Source: Chitinophaga pendula
Lineage (GTDB): Bacteria > Bacteroidota > Bacteroidia > Chitinophagales > Chitinophagaceae
Direction: 5' to 3'
Assembly: GCF_020386615.1 (NCBI RefSeq)
Contig: NZ_CP077769.1
Coordinates: 4,650,001 to 4,714,000 of the forward strand
Length of the DNA stretch: 64,000 nucleotides
The position numbers were made by a program, and so were the translations under genes. The notes beneath the pieces are model-generated. The model worked only from the letters and a program-made list of their open reading frames with translations. It was not told the DNA's origin and did not search any database. Positions within the stretch are counted from its first letter, which is position 1; each line of letters begins with the position of its first letter. Positions 35,314 through 46,663 of the stretch are shown in pieces.

Positions 35314-37587
35314 ATGGTGTTTGATATTGACATGATCAAAAAAGTGTATGCGGCACTCCCGGGTAAGGTGGAAGCTACCCGTAAAATGTTAGGTCGTCCG
35401 CTGACACTGTCAGAAAAAATTTTATACGCGCACCTGTTCTCCAGTACTTCTTCCCCCTACGAAAGAGGGAAGTCTTACGTAGAATTCGCTCCGGATCGCG
35501 TAGCCATGCAGGACGCTACCGCTCAGATGGCGCTGCTGCAATTTATGACTTGCGGACGCGATCAGGTGGCCGTGCCTTCTACCGTTCACTGTGATCACCT
35601 GATCCAGGCCAAAGTAGGCGCAGAACAAGATCTGGCCACTGCAATAGACACCAATAAAGAAGTTTACGATTTCCTTTCCTCTATATCCAACAAATACGGC
35701 ATCGGTTTCTGGAAGCCCGGCGCTGGTATCATCCACCAGGTAGTACTCGAAAACTACGCATTCCCTGGTGGTATGATGATCGGTACCGACTCCCACACCC
35801 CTAACGCCGGCGGTCTCGGTATGATCGCCATCGGCGTAGGTGGCGCCGACGCCGTAGACGTAATGGCAGGACTCCCCTGGGAACTCAAAATGCCTAAACT
35901 CATCGGTGTAAAACTCACCGGTAAAATGAACGGATGGACCTCCGCCAAAGACGTAATCCTCCAGGTAGCAGGTATCCTCACCGTAAAAGGTGGTACCGGC
36001 TGCATCGTCGAATACTTCGGTGAAGGCGCCGATAGCCTCAGCGCTACCGGTAAAGGAACCATCTGTAACATGGGTGCCGAAATCGGCGCTACCTGCTCCC
36101 TCTTCGCCTACGATAACAAAATGGCAGACTACCTCAAAGGTACCAGCCGCGCTGAAGTAGCCGAACTCGCAGATGGCGTTAGAGAACACCTCCGCCCCGA
36201 TGAAGAAGTATACACAGATCCTTCCAAATACTACGACCAGGTAATCGAAATCAACCTCGACGAACTCGAACCACACGTAAACGGTCCGTTCACTCCGGAC
36301 CTCGCTTGGCCTATCTCCAAATTCGCCCAGGCAGTAAAAGAAAACAACTGGCCCGAAAAACTGGAAGTAGCCCTCATCGGCTCCTGTACCAACTCCTCCT
36401 ACGAAGATATCACCCGCTCCGCATCCCTGGCAAAACAAGCCATCGACAAAAACCTGGACGTGAAATCCGAATTCACCATCACCCCAGGTTCAGAGCTCGT
36501 ACGCTTCACCATCGAAAGAGACGGCCTCCTCAACACCTTCGACCAGATCGGCGGCGTTGTACTGGCTAACGCCTGCGGACCTTGCATCGGTCAATGGGCC
36601 CGTCATATCGATGACCCTACCCGCAAAAACTCTATCATCACCTCCTTCAACCGTAACTTCGCAAAACGTAACGACGGCCTGGCATCTACCCACGCTTTCG
36701 TTGCCTCCCCGGAGATCGTAACCGCACTGGCCATCGCCGGCGACCTCACCTTCAACCCCCTCACCGATAAGCTGAAGAACAGAGACGGACAGGAAGTTAT
36801 GCTCGATGAACCTACCGGCTACGAAATGCCCCCCAAAGGCTTCGAAGTAGACGATCCGGGTTATCAGGCCCCCGCTGCCGATGGTAGCGGCGTACAAGTG
36901 ATCGTATCCCCCACCAGCGACCGCCTCCAGCTCCTGGAAGCTTTCAAAGCCTGGGAAGGTACCGACATCAAAGGCCTCAAACTGCTCATCAAAGCAAAAG
37001 GTAAATGTACCACCGACCACATCTCTATGGCCGGCCCATGGCTCAAATACCGCGGTCACCTCGACAACATCTCCAACAACATGCTGATCGGTGCCGTCAA
37101 CGCTTTTAACGATAAAACAGATACCGTTAAGAATGAACTCACCGGCGAATATGGCCCCGTTCCTGCCACCCAACGTGCTTACAAAGCCGCAGGAATAGGC
37201 TCCATCGTAGTCGGCGACGAAAACTATGGAGAAGGTTCCAGCCGCGAACACGCCGCCATGGAACCCCGCCACCTCGGCGTAAGGGCCATCCTCGTGAAAT
37301 CATTCGCCCGTATCCACGAAACCAACCTGAAAAAGCAAGGTATGCTCGCCCTCACCTTCGCCGACAAGGAAGATTACGAAAAGATCCAGGAAGACGATAC
37401 CTTCGACATCCTCGGCCTCACCACCTTCGCTCCCGGTAAACCACTCACCGTGGCAATCCACCACAAAGATGGCAGCCAGGACGAAATCATCGTAAACCAC
37501 ACCTACAATGAACAACAAATCGAATGGTTCAAAGCAGGTGGCGCACTCAACGTGATCCGCGCTGAATTCGCAAAAGCTAAAGCTTAA
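35314..37587 (+). CDS. Aconitate hydratase (mitochondrial-type)
   Basis: The chosen ATG at 35314 ([24 protein letters not shown]) gives 757 residues, matching the Bacteroidota enzyme. The open frame runs 38 codons further upstream into an AT-rich promoter-like region. It catalyses citrate to isocitrate in the TCA cycle. Cluster ligands are visible in [10 protein letters not shown] and [11 protein letters not shown], with the substrate loop [13 protein letters not shown]. The C-terminal swivel domain has [18 protein letters not shown] very strong terminator follows. Confidence 0.95.
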   Translation: MVFDIDMIKKVYAALPGKVEATRKMLGRPLTLSEKILYAHLFSSTSSPYERGKSYVEFAPDRVAMQDATAQMALLQFMTCGRDQVAVPSTVHCDHLIQAKVGAEQDLATAIDTNKEVYDFLSSISNKYGIGFWKPGAGIIHQVVLENYAFPGGMMIGTDSHTPNAGGLGMIAIGVGGADAVDVMAGLPWELKMPKLIGVKLTGKMNGWTSAKDVILQVAGILTVKGGTGCIVEYFGEGADSLSATGKGTICNMGAEIGATCSLFAYDNKMADYLKGTSRAEVAELADGVREHLRPDEEVYTDPSKYYDQVIEINLDELEPHVNGPFTPDLAWPISKFAQAVKENNWPEKLEVALIGSCTNSSYEDITRSASLAKQAIDKNLDVKSEFTITPGSELVRFTIERDGLLNTFDQIGGVVLANACGPCIGQWARHIDDPTRKNSIITSFNRNFAKRNDGLASTHAFVASPEIVTALAIAGDLTFNPLTDKLKNRDGQEVMLDEPTGYEMPPKGFEVDDPGYQAPAADGSGVQVIVSPTSDRLQLLEAFKAWEGTDIKGLKLLIKAKGKCTTDHISMAGPWLKYRGHLDNISNNMLIGAVNAFNDKTDTVKNELTGEYGPVPATQRAYKAAGIGSIVVGDENYGEGSSREHAAMEPRHLGVRAILVKSFARIHETNLKKQGMLALTFADKEDYEKIQEDDTFDILGLTTFAPGKPLTVAIHHKDGSQDEIIVNHTYNEQQIEWFKAGGALNVIRAEFAKAKA

Positions 37588-37614
37588 TGCCAGACAACGG
37601 CAATCAAATAACAC

Positions 37615-37644
37615 AACCGGGCAGGCCTCCCTGCCCGGTTTTTT
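37615..37644 (+). terminator. Strong terminator of the aconitase gene
   Basis: A perfect 11-bp GC-rich stem AACCGGGCAGG / CCTGCCCGGTT with a 4-nt loop merges into a T6 tract. It is the cleanest intrinsic terminator in the window. Confidence 0.92.
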
Positions 37645-37669
37645 AATGCTACCATACCCATTATCTTAC

Positions 37670-38302
37670 ATGAACAACCATTCCAACTTACAACCCTGCT
37701 GGCAACAACTAACCGCTCGATACACCGCCGATCAGCACTTCTCCAACACCACCTTCCAGGATATCATCCGCCACTACAGCGAACCCCATCGCCAATACCA
37801 CACCCTGTCACATATCTCCCGCCTCCTCCAACTCACACAACAATACCAACACCTCATCGCTGACCCCGACACCCTCACCTTCGCCGTCTTCTTCCATGAC
37901 CTCATCTACGATATACAACGCACCGACAACGAAGCCCTGAGCGCCGCCGCCGCCATCCGCTTCCTCCACTGCATCCGCTACCCCGAAACCCTCATGCAGA
38001 AAACCGCCGCCTTCATCAACGCCACCAAATCACATATCAACGACACCAACAACCCGGATCTCGATCTCTTCCTCGATATCGATCTCAGTATCCTCGGCGA
38101 ACATCCCGATACCTACCGCCACTATACCTCGCAAATACGCCACGAATACGCCGCCTACCCCGATGAAACATATAGCAAAGGCAGAAAAAAGATACTACAA
38201 CACCTGCTCGATCATCCCACCATCTATAAAACACCCACCTTCCGGCAGACACACGAATCCCAGGCTCGTATTAACATACAAACCGAATTGTCCTCCTTGT
38301 AA
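37670..38302 (+). CDS. HD-superfamily metal-dependent hydrolase
   Basis: The start is placed at 37670 (MNNHSNLQPCWQQL) because the earlier ATG at 37646 lies in the terminator tail. The 210-residue helical protein has the HD ligands in HYSEPHRQYHTLSHI and AVFFHDLIYD, with D/H pairs for a divalent metal. A further segment is DLDLFLDIDLSILG. It belongs to a predicted metal-dependent phosphohydrolase group found across bacteria; the substrate is unknown. Confidence 0.85.
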   Translation: MNNHSNLQPCWQQLTARYTADQHFSNTTFQDIIRHYSEPHRQYHTLSHISRLLQLTQQYQHLIADPDTLTFAVFFHDLIYDIQRTDNEALSAAAAIRFLHCIRYPETLMQKTAAFINATKSHINDTNNPDLDLFLDIDLSILGEHPDTYRHYTSQIRHEYAAYPDETYSKGRKKILQHLLDHPTIYKTPTFRQTHESQARINIQTELSSL

Positions 38303-38315
38303 CAATAAAAATCAG

Positions 38316-39365
38316 CTAAAACAAAGGCTTCTTTAAAGCAAAACGCCGTACCAGACTGACACGGAAATTCCCAGTGCCAAAAGCTTGCATACCCAACGGT
38401 ATAGGCATCTCACTATTCGTTACAATATCCACATAGTGAATACCGGCAAAGTATTTACTGGAATTATACCCGATAGAAGCGCGTATAGTACGGTTCACCT
38501 GCAAACCAACACCGCCCTTCTTACTACCGTCGTCAAATCGTAAAGTGGTATAATTACCGCCTAAACCGCCCGACAATGACAGCGTAACAAAAAAATGCTG
38601 CTTATACACAAATGTATAAGCATATCCCAGGTTGGCAGCCAGACTGAAAATTCCCGTCCGGTCATAATGAACCCCCTTCAGAAAATCAGGCTTACTCAGG
38701 TTATACGGAATAAACGAACTATCCCCTTTAATACGAATACCAAAAATATCCCCTCCCAATAAGAAAGAACCGGCACTCTTCTTCTGATACTCATTCTGCA
38801 GATAAGCCGCCCGGTAAGAGAATCGCTTATGGTTGAAGATATACTGCGCCGTAAGCCCCAGGTTCAGATTATAAAGGTCCGGCCGCTGCGGAAACCCGTC
38901 CGACGGCACATAATCGGCAAGCGTACCCTTGGGATTAGCAACATAATACCCTTTATAATATTGCCCGTAAAAATCAATTACCAGCTTCCGCAGGTACAAA
39001 TGCGACTGCAGATCCAGGTATTTCGTATTCCCGTACTTATCCCGGTCCCGGTTGATAAAAGGTAGGTTAAATCCCAGGTTCACCCCGATAAATTTATAGT
39101 TTACCCCTACTCCCACATTGAAATTACTGTTAGGCCGGTACAGGATCTCATCCTTCCGGCGACGGTGCACAATATCATAATAAGTGTATTTCCTGGACCC
39201 GAATAACCGGATCGTAAGATCCTCCGTATGATCCTCGATATAATTACTGTCATTCTCCGTCTGCAACCACTGCTGCACACGTTTCACAAACGACTCCCGC
39301 TGTGCATGCACACCGCCGGAAATACATACAAGGGTTAACAATAATACTGCGCATCTCTTCATCAT
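38316..39365 (-). CDS. DUF4421 outer-membrane-type protein
   Basis: I take the ATG at 39365 (MMKRCAVLLLTLVCISGGVHAQ) as the start because it gives a signal peptide. The mature protein of about 330 residues carries the DUF4421 pattern: SNYIEDHTEDLTIRLFGSRKYT, NVGVGVNYKFIGVNLGFNLPF and many beta strands to a C-terminal ALKKPLF. It is likely an outer-membrane beta barrel restricted to Bacteroidota. No function is known. Confidence 0.85.
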   Translation of the reverse strand: MMKRCAVLLLTLVCISGGVHAQRESFVKRVQQWLQTENDSNYIEDHTEDLTIRLFGSRKYTYYDIVHRRRKDEILYRPNSNFNVGVGVNYKFIGVNLGFNLPFINRDRDKYGNTKYLDLQSHLYLRKLVIDFYGQYYKGYYVANPKGTLADYVPSDGFPQRPDLYNLNLGLTAQYIFNHKRFSYRAAYLQNEYQKKSAGSFLLGGDIFGIRIKGDSSFIPYNLSKPDFLKGVHYDRTGIFSLAANLGYAYTFVYKQHFFVTLSLSGGLGGNYTTLRFDDGSKKGGVGLQVNRTIRASIGYNSSKYFAGIHYVDIVTNSEMPIPLGMQAFGTGNFRVSLVRRFALKKPLF

Positions 39366-39449
39366 AGACAATTGATCTCGGTTGTACAATAATAGTGTTC
39401 ACTGTTCATCTGCGAAGCAAATAAACTGGCAAAGGTCTGTAGCGCCTCA

Positions 39450-39947
39450 TTATTTAGGGAGTTCTATTACTTCCAGTTGCTGGATATTACCATCCTGTAG
39501 TTCAAATCTTAACAGCGTCTTTACTTTATGCCATCCTTGCTGTCCGCAGGCGCCGGGGTTCATATGTAACAAATGCAATGCCGGATCAGGTACCACCTTG
39601 AGAATATGAGAATGACCGCAGATAAACAGTTTCGGCCGGTGCTCCAGCAATTGCTCCTTTACACCGGGGGCATATTTCCCCGGATAACCTCCGATATGTG
39701 TCATATAGACCCCTACCCCCTCCAACTCAAAATGAAGATGCAAAGGATAGCGCGCACGGATATCCGCACCGTCTATATTACCATACACCGCACGAAAAGG
39801 TTTGAATCGCTCCAACTCCTCCGCCAACGCCACCGTACCTATATCCCCTCCATGCCAGATCTCATCCACCTTATCAAAATATTGGAATATCTGCGGATGC
39901 AGATAACTATGCGTATCCGATAACAACCCTATTTTTTTCAATAGCAT
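39450..39947 (-). CDS. YfcE/MJ0936-type phosphodiesterase
   Basis: The 165-residue protein has the whole metallophosphoesterase set in compact form: LLSDTHSYL, HGGDIGT, VYGNID, THIGGYPG and CGHSHI. It resembles YfcE, a small Mn-dependent phosphodiesterase acting in vitro on model substrates. The physiological substrate is unknown. The gene is convergent with no partner; an ATG-near region separates it from purU. Confidence 0.92.
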   Translation of the reverse strand: MLLKKIGLLSDTHSYLHPQIFQYFDKVDEIWHGGDIGTVALAEELERFKPFRAVYGNIDGADIRARYPLHLHFELEGVGVYMTHIGGYPGKYAPGVKEQLLEHRPKLFICGHSHILKVVPDPALHLLHMNPGACGQQGWHKVKTLLRFELQDGNIQQLEVIELPK

Positions 39948-40054
39948 TCAGTTTTAGCAGTGATCAGCCTCAATAGCAGTGTTTAACGGCCCGCAAATTA
40001 TTAGAAAAAAACAAATCGCTTTTATATTAATTTAATTGCCCTTAATGAAATGAC

Positions 40055-40924
40055 ATGCAGACACCCATAGATACAACCGCCCGGCTGCTGATCTGCTGCC
40101 CCGATAAACCTGGTATCGTTGCAGGCGTATCCCGCTTCCTGTTCGAACTTGGTGCCAATATACTCGATGCCAGCCAGCACAGCACAGATCCTAAAGAAGG
40201 GCTCTTTTTTATGCGTATGGAATGCAGCCTCAGCGCAGCAGATATCACCCCGCAACAACTCGAACAACAGTTCCAGCAACAAGTAGCAACCCCGCTCCAA
40301 ATGGAATGGCATATCAACTACTCCCTCTACCGAAAAAGAATGGCCATCATGGTATCCCGCTACGACCACTGCCTCGTCGAACTGCTCTGGCGCTGGCGCA
40401 ATGGCGAACTACCGGTAGACATCCCCCTCGTCATCTCCAATCACAACGACCTCCAAAAGATCACCGAAGATTTCGGCATCCCCTTCTGCCACCTGCCCGT
40501 CGATCCCGCCAACAAACCAGCACAGGAAGATGCCGCTATCCGCCTCCTCCAGTCCTGCCAGACAGACTTTATCGTCCTCGCCAGGTACATGCAGATACTC
40601 TCCCCCAACTTCGTCCGCACTTTCCCCGAACGCATCATCAACATACACCACTCCTTCCTCCCCGCATTCGCAGGCGCCAGACCCTATCAGCATGCCTACG
40701 ACAGAGGCGTAAAACTGATAGGCGCCACCGCACACTATGTCACCGACGAACTAGACGAAGGTCCCATCATCGAACAGGACGTCGCCCGCGTTACTCATAA
40801 ACAAGGAGTGGAAGACCTCGTACTCTTAGGGAGAGATATCGAAAGACAAGTACTTACCAGAGCAGTAAAAGCTCATATCGATGATCGCGTCATCATTCAT
40901 GGCAACAAAACAATCGTATTCTGA
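40055..40924 (+). CDS. purU: Formyltetrahydrofolate deformylase
   Basis: The 289-residue protein hydrolyses 10-formyl-THF to formate and THF. The N-terminal ACT domain ([23 protein letters not shown]) senses methionine/glycine in E. coli. The catalytic domain has the formyltransferase motif with [16 protein letters not shown], the Asn/His pair, and [17 protein letters not shown]. It neighbours the histidine-utilisation operon, which also feeds one-carbon folate metabolism in some bacteria, though here HutG releases formamide instead. Confidence 0.95.
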   Translation: MQTPIDTTARLLICCPDKPGIVAGVSRFLFELGANILDASQHSTDPKEGLFFMRMECSLSAADITPQQLEQQFQQQVATPLQMEWHINYSLYRKRMAIMVSRYDHCLVELLWRWRNGELPVDIPLVISNHNDLQKITEDFGIPFCHLPVDPANKPAQEDAAIRLLQSCQTDFIVLARYMQILSPNFVRTFPERIINIHHSFLPAFAGARPYQHAYDRGVKLIGATAHYVTDELDEGPIIEQDVARVTHKQGVEDLVLLGRDIERQVLTRAVKAHIDDRVIIHGNKTIVF

Positions 40925-40940
40925 TCACCTGTAAAAGAAA

Positions 40941-40978
40941 ATGGCTTGCGTCCAATGAAAACATCGAACGCAAGCCAT
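40941..40978 (+). terminator. Hairpin between purU and the hut region
   Basis: A perfect 11-bp stem ATGGCTTGCGT / ACGCAAGCCAT with a 16-nt loop sits 16 bp after purU. No T tract is present on +. Confidence 0.7.
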
Positions 40979-41003
40979 AAATAACACGAAAAGACTCCCT
41001 TCA

Positions 41004-41133
41004 CTATGTAGTCTCCTTCTTAATAAATTTAACGAATACCTTCCCCGTATCACCCGTCCATCTCCGCATTCTTACGCTTTTTAAAGGTGCCCACCTGCCA
41101 CTGGCCATTGTCGTCGAAGTACTCTTTGAACAT
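41004..41133 (-). pseudogene. Small ORF with +1 frameshift behind hutG
   Basis: From an ATG at 41133 the minus strand codes MFKEYFDDNGQWQVGTFKKR and stops at 41050 after 27 residues. The next frame then continues in coding style with RRWTGDTGKVFVKFIKKETT to a stop at 41004. Removing one base, for example in the five-T run at 41078-41082, joins them into one protein of about 42 residues. It lies 14 bp past the hutG stop at 41148 and could be a decayed last operon gene, programmed frameshifting or a sequencing error. Confidence 0.45.
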
Positions 41134-41147
41134 AGGCGCATAAAGAA

Positions 41148-42149
41148 TTATCCCCAATACATTACTGCATCGTACAACAGCGATGCACCCAGTTTAGCCG
41201 TACGGTTATCCACATCCAAGCCGGGGTTCAACTCCGCTATATCAATGGAAATGACCTTACCGCTTTGCAACAGCTCCCGGTACAAACGCAGGAAAACACC
41301 GCCGGGCGCAATCCCATTAAAGGCAGTCGCACTTACCCCCGGTACACTGGCCGCAGCAAAAGCATCCAGGTCAATGGTAAGATATGCATAAGCAACCGCT
41401 GACAGAAACCGGTTCAGCGCTTCCGATAAGACCCCGTACTCCTGGTAATGAAAAAGATCGGCTGGCAATACCGTTACCCCGAAGGCCGCAGCCGTGTCAA
41501 ACAACCGGCGGGTATTACTATGCTGCTGTATCCCCATCGCGAGATAATGAAAAGCCTGTTGCCCACCCTTCGCCTCCGTCGCCAGTTGCCAGAAACCAGT
41601 ACCGGAACTCACCCCCTCCGTACCTGGCTGACGCAGGTCGAAATGAGCATCCACATTTACTAATCCCAGCTCGTTTCCACTTTCCACACGCGCCAGGTGA
41701 TCCTGTATACCTCGCACATGGCCATACGTAATTTCATGCCCACCACCCAACAAAAGAGGACGATAACCCGCCGCTAATATACTTTCCACCGCTTTGCCCA
41801 ACATAGCCTGCGCTGTCTCCAGGTCCTGCTCCTTACAGATAATATCACCGGCATCCAGTAATAAAGTACCGGCAGTAAAATGCACCGGAAAACCCGCACA
41901 AGCCTTCCGTAAAGCAACCGGCCCTTGTACCGCTCCCACACGGCCCTTATTCCGCCGTACCCCTTCATCACAGGCAAATCCCAGTAATACAATCCCCCGT
42001 TGTGTATCCGCCAGCTTGGGCAAAGGAGCCATCGTAAGATCTACCAGCTGTATCCGCTGATGCCATCGCTGCACATCCTCCTCAGGTCCATCCACCCTGC
42101 CCGCCCACACATCCGTTGTCGTCGGTTTGTAAAAGTCTGCTGTAAACAT
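41148..42149 (-). CDS. hutG: Formimidoylglutamase
   Basis: The 333-residue ureohydrolase (arginase fold) makes glutamate and formamide from formimidoylglutamate, the last step of histidine breakdown. Manganese ligands lie in LGGGHEITYG, VNVDAHFDLR and LTIDLDAF, with the C-terminal SIDIAELNPGLDVDNRT typical of the family. It lies 12 bp downstream of hutI in the same transcript. It is the end gene of a hutH-hutU-hutI-hutG order. Confidence 0.93.
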   Translation of the reverse strand: MFTADFYKPTTTDVWAGRVDGPEEDVQRWHQRIQLVDLTMAPLPKLADTQRGIVLLGFACDEGVRRNKGRVGAVQGPVALRKACAGFPVHFTAGTLLLDAGDIICKEQDLETAQAMLGKAVESILAAGYRPLLLGGGHEITYGHVRGIQDHLARVESGNELGLVNVDAHFDLRQPGTEGVSSGTGFWQLATEAKGGQQAFHYLAMGIQQHSNTRRLFDTAAAFGVTVLPADLFHYQEYGVLSEALNRFLSAVAYAYLTIDLDAFAAASVPGVSATAFNGIAPGGVFLRLYRELLQSGKVISIDIAELNPGLDVDNRTAKLGASLLYDAVMYWG

Positions 42150-42161
42150 AAGTAGCGCTAA

Positions 42162-43388
42162 TTATTTGACAGGTTGACCGTTTTTCCACACCATATGTGG
42201 CTTTAGCTTACCCTGGTAGTAAAGAATATCCCGGTGATCAGCACAAGGATATGCCTGCATATCCGCTACATAACCGGCTGCCAGCACTCCCCGGTCCCTC
42301 AGCTGCAAAGCAGGTGCGGCCCGGTAGGTCAGCGCTGCCAATACCTCCGCTGTAGACAATTTCTCCGCCGCACTCATCACCGCAGCCTGCATCAACAGGT
42401 CTCCCATAGGCGCCGAACCGGGGTTCCAGTCGCTGGCAATCACCACACTCGCACCAGCATCCAGCAGCTTACGCGCAGGCGCATAGGCCATCCCCAAGCC
42501 CAGCGATGCGCCGGGCAATACCACCGCCGCAATATCCGCATTACCCAGTAAAGCGATCTCCTGCGGCCCGCTGGCTTCCAAATGATCAGCAGACAACGCA
42601 CCCGCAGCCACCGCCACAGCCGAGCCACCGGCACTAAACTGATCCGCATGCACCGTCGATACAAACCCCATCTGCCGCGCACGTAACAGAAAGTCCTGCG
42701 CCAACGCCGGCGAAAAGGCCGTCTCCTCAATAAATATATCTACCCGGTGCGTAAGCTGTTCCTGCTGTATCAAGGGCAACAATTCCCCTATCACCCAGTC
42801 CAGGTAAGCCTGCTCACTACCGTCAAAATCCTTCGCTTTCATATGCGCTGCCAGGCAGGTAGGTATCAGCGTCGCAGGCGTATGCGCCGCCGCCTTACGT
42901 ATAGCCCGTAGCATATTGATCTCCCCCTCCAGGTTCAGCCCATACCCACTCTTGACCTCTATCGTCGTCACCCCCTCCTGCAAATGCCGGTTAGCCCTCG
43001 CCACCGTATTACCCGCCAACGTATGCACATCAGCCGTACGTGTCTTGGTCACACTATCCCATATCCCGCCACCACTACGCGCGATCTCCAGGTAACTCTT
43101 GCCAGCAATACGCATAGCGTAATCCCGGCTGCGACTACCGTCAAAACAAATGTGCGTATGACAATCAATAAACCCCGGAAGCAATACCGCCGGCTTATCC
43201 AGGAAATGCACCTCCGCATCCGGATAATCTGTACGCAGCTGCTGGAAATCACCTACTGCCACGATCAACTCCCCCGAAGTAACAATGCCGGCCTGTCCGA
43301 TCACCGTCAACTGCTCATCCGGAATAGCTCCCTTCAACGGCATCCCCTCCAATGGTAATAACTGTGAAAATGGTCCTGTTAGTAACAT
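42162..43388 (-). CDS. hutI: Imidazolonepropionase
   Basis: The 408-residue amidohydrolase carries the metal site GFIDCHTHICFDGSR with HxH and the arginine/tyrosine substrate region YLEIARSGGGIWDSV. EVKSGYGLN, VHADQFSAGG and ASDWNPGSAP follow. It opens the imidazolone ring to N-formimidoyl-L-glutamate. It is 58 bp downstream of hutU, separated from it by a perfect palindrome that may lower read-through. Confidence 0.95.
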   Translation of the reverse strand: MLLTGPFSQLLPLEGMPLKGAIPDEQLTVIGQAGIVTSGELIVAVGDFQQLRTDYPDAEVHFLDKPAVLLPGFIDCHTHICFDGSRSRDYAMRIAGKSYLEIARSGGGIWDSVTKTRTADVHTLAGNTVARANRHLQEGVTTIEVKSGYGLNLEGEINMLRAIRKAAAHTPATLIPTCLAAHMKAKDFDGSEQAYLDWVIGELLPLIQQEQLTHRVDIFIEETAFSPALAQDFLLRARQMGFVSTVHADQFSAGGSAVAVAAGALSADHLEASGPQEIALLGNADIAAVVLPGASLGLGMAYAPARKLLDAGASVVIASDWNPGSAPMGDLLMQAAVMSAAEKLSTAEVLAALTYRAAPALQLRDRGVLAAGYVADMQAYPCADHRDILYYQGKLKPHMVWKNGQPVK

Positions 43389-43408
43389 AGCTGGTATTTA
43401 TAAAACAA

Positions 43409-43432
43409 GACAGCAGACCTAGGTCTGCTGTC
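43409..43432 (-). terminator. Perfect palindrome between hutU and hutI
   Basis: GACAGCAGACC-TA-GGTCTGCTGTC is a 24-bp perfect palindrome. On the minus strand it is followed by a T-rich stretch (TTGTTTTAT), so it may be a partial terminator or an mRNA processing hairpin inside the operon. Confidence 0.65.
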
Positions 43433-43446
43433 GTCAAAATGATTAC

Positions 43447-45117
43447 TTAAATACGGATACCAAAACGGTCTCCCCATTCCTCCGCTTTCTCATAACCGGC
43501 ATCTGCATGACGGAAAATACCCATAGCAGGGTCATTGAACAATACCCGGCGCAAACACGCCGCTGCCCGGTCCGTACCGTCCGCCAGCACCACCATACCG
43601 GCATGCTGTGAATAACCCATACCAACACCACCACCGTGATGGAAAGACACCCACGTCGCCCCACCGGCAGTATTAGACATCAGGTTTAATAACGTCCAGT
43701 CAGATACCGCATCAGAACCGTCCTTCATCGCTTCCGTCTCCCGGTTAGGCGATGCCACAGAACCACAGTCCAAATGGTCACGCCCGATCACAATAGGTGC
43801 CTTCACCTTACCCGTTCTCACCAACTCGTTAAATATCAGACCGGCTTTTTCCCTTTCACCTAAGCCCAGCCAGCAGATACGGGCAGGTAATCCCTGGAAG
43901 GCTACCCGATCCTGCGCCTTCTGCAACCAGTTGATCAGGGCCGTATTCTCCGGAAAAGCTTCCATCAACGCACGGTCTGTAGTATAAATATCCTCAGGAT
44001 CACCGGATAATGCTACCCAACGGAACGGTCCCTTACCTTCACAGAACAATGGCCGGATATAGGCTGGCGTAAACCCGGGGAAGTTAAAGGCATTACGCTC
44101 CCCGCCCTCTTTGGCAAACTCACGGAGGTTATTACCGTAATCAAAAGTAATAGCCCCATGCTCCTGCAATGCCAGCATATATTTCACATGACGCGCCATA
44201 CTCTTCAACGATGCCGCCTTATATGCTGCCGCATCACGCCCGCGCAAAGCAGTAGCTTCCGCCAGCGTCATACCGTGAGGAATATAACCGTTGATAGGAT
44301 CATGCGCAGATGTCTGATCCGTCAGGATATCAGGAATGATATTGTCACGTAACAGTCGCTCCAGCAGATCACCGGCATCACTCACCAAACCAATGGAAAT
44401 CGCCTCCCCTTTCTCTTTCGCTTCCATCACCCACTGTATCGCTTCCTCGTAAGAATGCGTCATCCGGTCAATATATTTCGTGTCCAGCCTTTTCTGTATC
44501 CTCGCCGGATCTACATCCGCACCAAGGAAAGTAGCGCCGGCCATCGTAGCAGCCAGCGGCTGAGCACCGCCCATACCGCCGATACCCGCCGTCACCAGCA
44601 ACTTACCCTTCAGGTCACCATTGAAATGCTGACGCCCACATTCTACAAAGGTCTCATAAGTACCTTGCAAAATACCTTGCGTACCTATGTATATCCAGCT
44701 CCCAGCCGTCATCTGCCCATACATCATCAATCCCTTACTCCGTAATTCGTTGAAATGTTCCCAGGTAGCCCACTTAGGTACCAGGTTACTGTTAGCCAGC
44801 AACACACGGGGAGCCTGCGGATGCGTACGTACCACCCCTACCGGCTTACCCGACTGCACCAGCAAAGAATGATCTTCATCCAATGTCAGCAATTGCTCAA
44901 TGATCTTACCCAATGCCTCCCGGTTACGGGCTGCCTGTCCGATCCCCCCATACACTACCAACTCATCAGGATTTTCCGCTACCTCCGCATCTAGGTTGTT
45001 GAGCAGCATACGTAATGGCGCTTCCGTCTGCCAGCTGCGGGCATGCAATTGTGCACCGCGGGGCGCCTTATAATGAGGATGCGCAGCATATTGCTTAATA
45101 AAGTCCGAACTGGTCAT
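43447..45117 (-). CDS. hutU: Urocanate hydratase
   Basis: The 556-residue NAD-dependent enzyme converts urocanate to imidazolonepropionate. [33 protein letters not shown] (NAD site), [18 protein letters not shown] and the active-site Cys in [15 protein letters not shown] are all present. The length is normal. It overlaps hutH by 23 bp, so the two are probably translationally coupled. Confidence 0.97.
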   Translation of the reverse strand: MTSSDFIKQYAAHPHYKAPRGAQLHARSWQTEAPLRMLLNNLDAEVAENPDELVVYGGIGQAARNREALGKIIEQLLTLDEDHSLLVQSGKPVGVVRTHPQAPRVLLANSNLVPKWATWEHFNELRSKGLMMYGQMTAGSWIYIGTQGILQGTYETFVECGRQHFNGDLKGKLLVTAGIGGMGGAQPLAATMAGATFLGADVDPARIQKRLDTKYIDRMTHSYEEAIQWVMEAKEKGEAISIGLVSDAGDLLERLLRDNIIPDILTDQTSAHDPINGYIPHGMTLAEATALRGRDAAAYKAASLKSMARHVKYMLALQEHGAITFDYGNNLREFAKEGGERNAFNFPGFTPAYIRPLFCEGKGPFRWVALSGDPEDIYTTDRALMEAFPENTALINWLQKAQDRVAFQGLPARICWLGLGEREKAGLIFNELVRTGKVKAPIVIGRDHLDCGSVASPNRETEAMKDGSDAVSDWTLLNLMSNTAGGATWVSFHHGGGVGMGYSQHAGMVVLADGTDRAAACLRRVLFNDPAMGIFRHADAGYEKAEEWGDRFGIRI

Positions 45118-46663
45118 GATATATTCCGTTTAATGATAAATGATGTTGTGTAGCAGCTTCATTAGCCGTATGTACAAAAGAACCGTCCGCAATAATGCGG
45201 TGCAATGCATGAATATCATTGGCAAACACCCGGTCCTTATCAGCAAAACTTACATGCTGACGGGCAAAAGTGTGACAGGCCTCCAATACGGCGCCAGACT
45301 GCAACGGACGACGGAAATCCACCGCCTGCGCAGCATACAGTAACTCAATGGCCAGTATATACTCCAGGTTATCTATCACCTGGTGCAACTTACGCCCGCT
45401 GATAGAACCCATAGATACGTGATCCTCCTGACCCAGTGAAGTAGGTACACTGTCCGCACTGGCAGGAAAACAAAGCGTCTTATTCTCCGTCACCAGCGCC
45501 GCCGTAGTATACTGCGGTATCATAAACCCGGAGTTCAACCCCGCATCCGCTATCAGTAACTTAGGCAGACCATAACGTCCCTCCAGCATCATATAACAAC
45601 GGCGGTCAGAAATATTACCCAGTTCCGCCGCCGCTATCGTAGCATAATCCAAGGGTAATGCCATCGGCTGCCCATGGAAATTACCACCACTGATAGTATC
45701 CTCCGCGCCAAAGATGATAGGATTATCCGTCACCGCATTGAGCTCTATAGTCGTCAGCTCCATCAGGTGCTGCCAGGCCGTACGCGAAGCGCCATGCACC
45801 TGCGGCATACAACGCAAAGAATAAGGATCCTGTACGCGGCCGCAATCCACATGTGCCGCCATAATACCCGATCCATCCAGCAACGTCTTTAAACGGTGCG
45901 CCACCAGCTGGTTGCCGGGAAATGGACGTATAGCATGCAAACGGGGATCAAAGGGTTTGGAGGTGCCCATCAGCCCCTCTAACGACAACGCACCTACCAG
46001 GTCCGCCGCCTCCAACGCATTATGCAAACGGGACACAGCCTTGGTCGCGAACGCCAGGATAAACTGCGTACCGTTGATCAATGCCAACCCTTCCTTAGGC
46101 CCTAATACCACCGTATCCAAACCTGCAGATTGTAATGCAGCAGCAGCCGGCACTACCTTACCCGCATACCATACCTGTCCCAACCCTATCAGGGGCAGAA
46201 ACAAATGCGATAGTGGCGCCAGGTCACCGGAAGCCCCTACAGATCCCTTCTCCGGTACCAACGGGATCATGTCGTTATCAATATGCCAGATAATACGTTC
46301 CAGCGTCGACAACGCCACACCGGAATACCCCTGCGCCAACGCATGCACCTTCGTGATCAGCATCAGCTTGGCGATCTCCTGCGGAATAGACTGCCCCACC
46401 CCGACACTATGGCTCTGAAGAATGTTATACTGCAACGCACGCGTGTCCTCCTCCGATATTTTGGTGTCGCACAATGGACCAAAACCGGTATTAATGCCAT
46501 ACACCGTACGGTGCTGCGATACAATGGTCTGAACATAACGATGACTGGTATTGACCTTATCAGCCACTTCCGGGGCCAATATGCCTTGCAGTTTACCTGC
46601 GGCGAGATCTATCGCCTTTCCTACCGTCAGCTGATCAATACCATACCTGAAATTGCGATTCAT
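45095..46663 (-). CDS. hutH: Histidine ammonia-lyase
   Basis: The 522-residue enzyme removes ammonia from histidine to give urocanate. The MIO cofactor triad Ala144-Ser145-Gly146 lies in [13 protein letters not shown], with the Tyr loop YGINTGFG near 55-62 and conserved QDHVSMG. It overlaps the upstream MarR gene by 4 bp (ATGA). Its order with hutU, hutI and hutG gives a full pathway to glutamate and formamide. Confidence 0.97.
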   Translation of the reverse strand: MNRNFRYGIDQLTVGKAIDLAAGKLQGILAPEVADKVNTSHRYVQTIVSQHRTVYGINTGFGPLCDTKISEEDTRALQYNILQSHSVGVGQSIPQEIAKLMLITKVHALAQGYSGVALSTLERIIWHIDNDMIPLVPEKGSVGASGDLAPLSHLFLPLIGLGQVWYAGKVVPAAAALQSAGLDTVVLGPKEGLALINGTQFILAFATKAVSRLHNALEAADLVGALSLEGLMGTSKPFDPRLHAIRPFPGNQLVAHRLKTLLDGSGIMAAHVDCGRVQDPYSLRCMPQVHGASRTAWQHLMELTTIELNAVTDNPIIFGAEDTISGGNFHGQPMALPLDYATIAAAELGNISDRRCYMMLEGRYGLPKLLIADAGLNSGFMIPQYTTAALVTENKTLCFPASADSVPTSLGQEDHVSMGSISGRKLHQVIDNLEYILAIELLYAAQAVDFRRPLQSGAVLEACHTFARQHVSFADKDRVFANDIHALHRIIADGSFVHTANEAATQHHLSLNGIYHDQFGLY

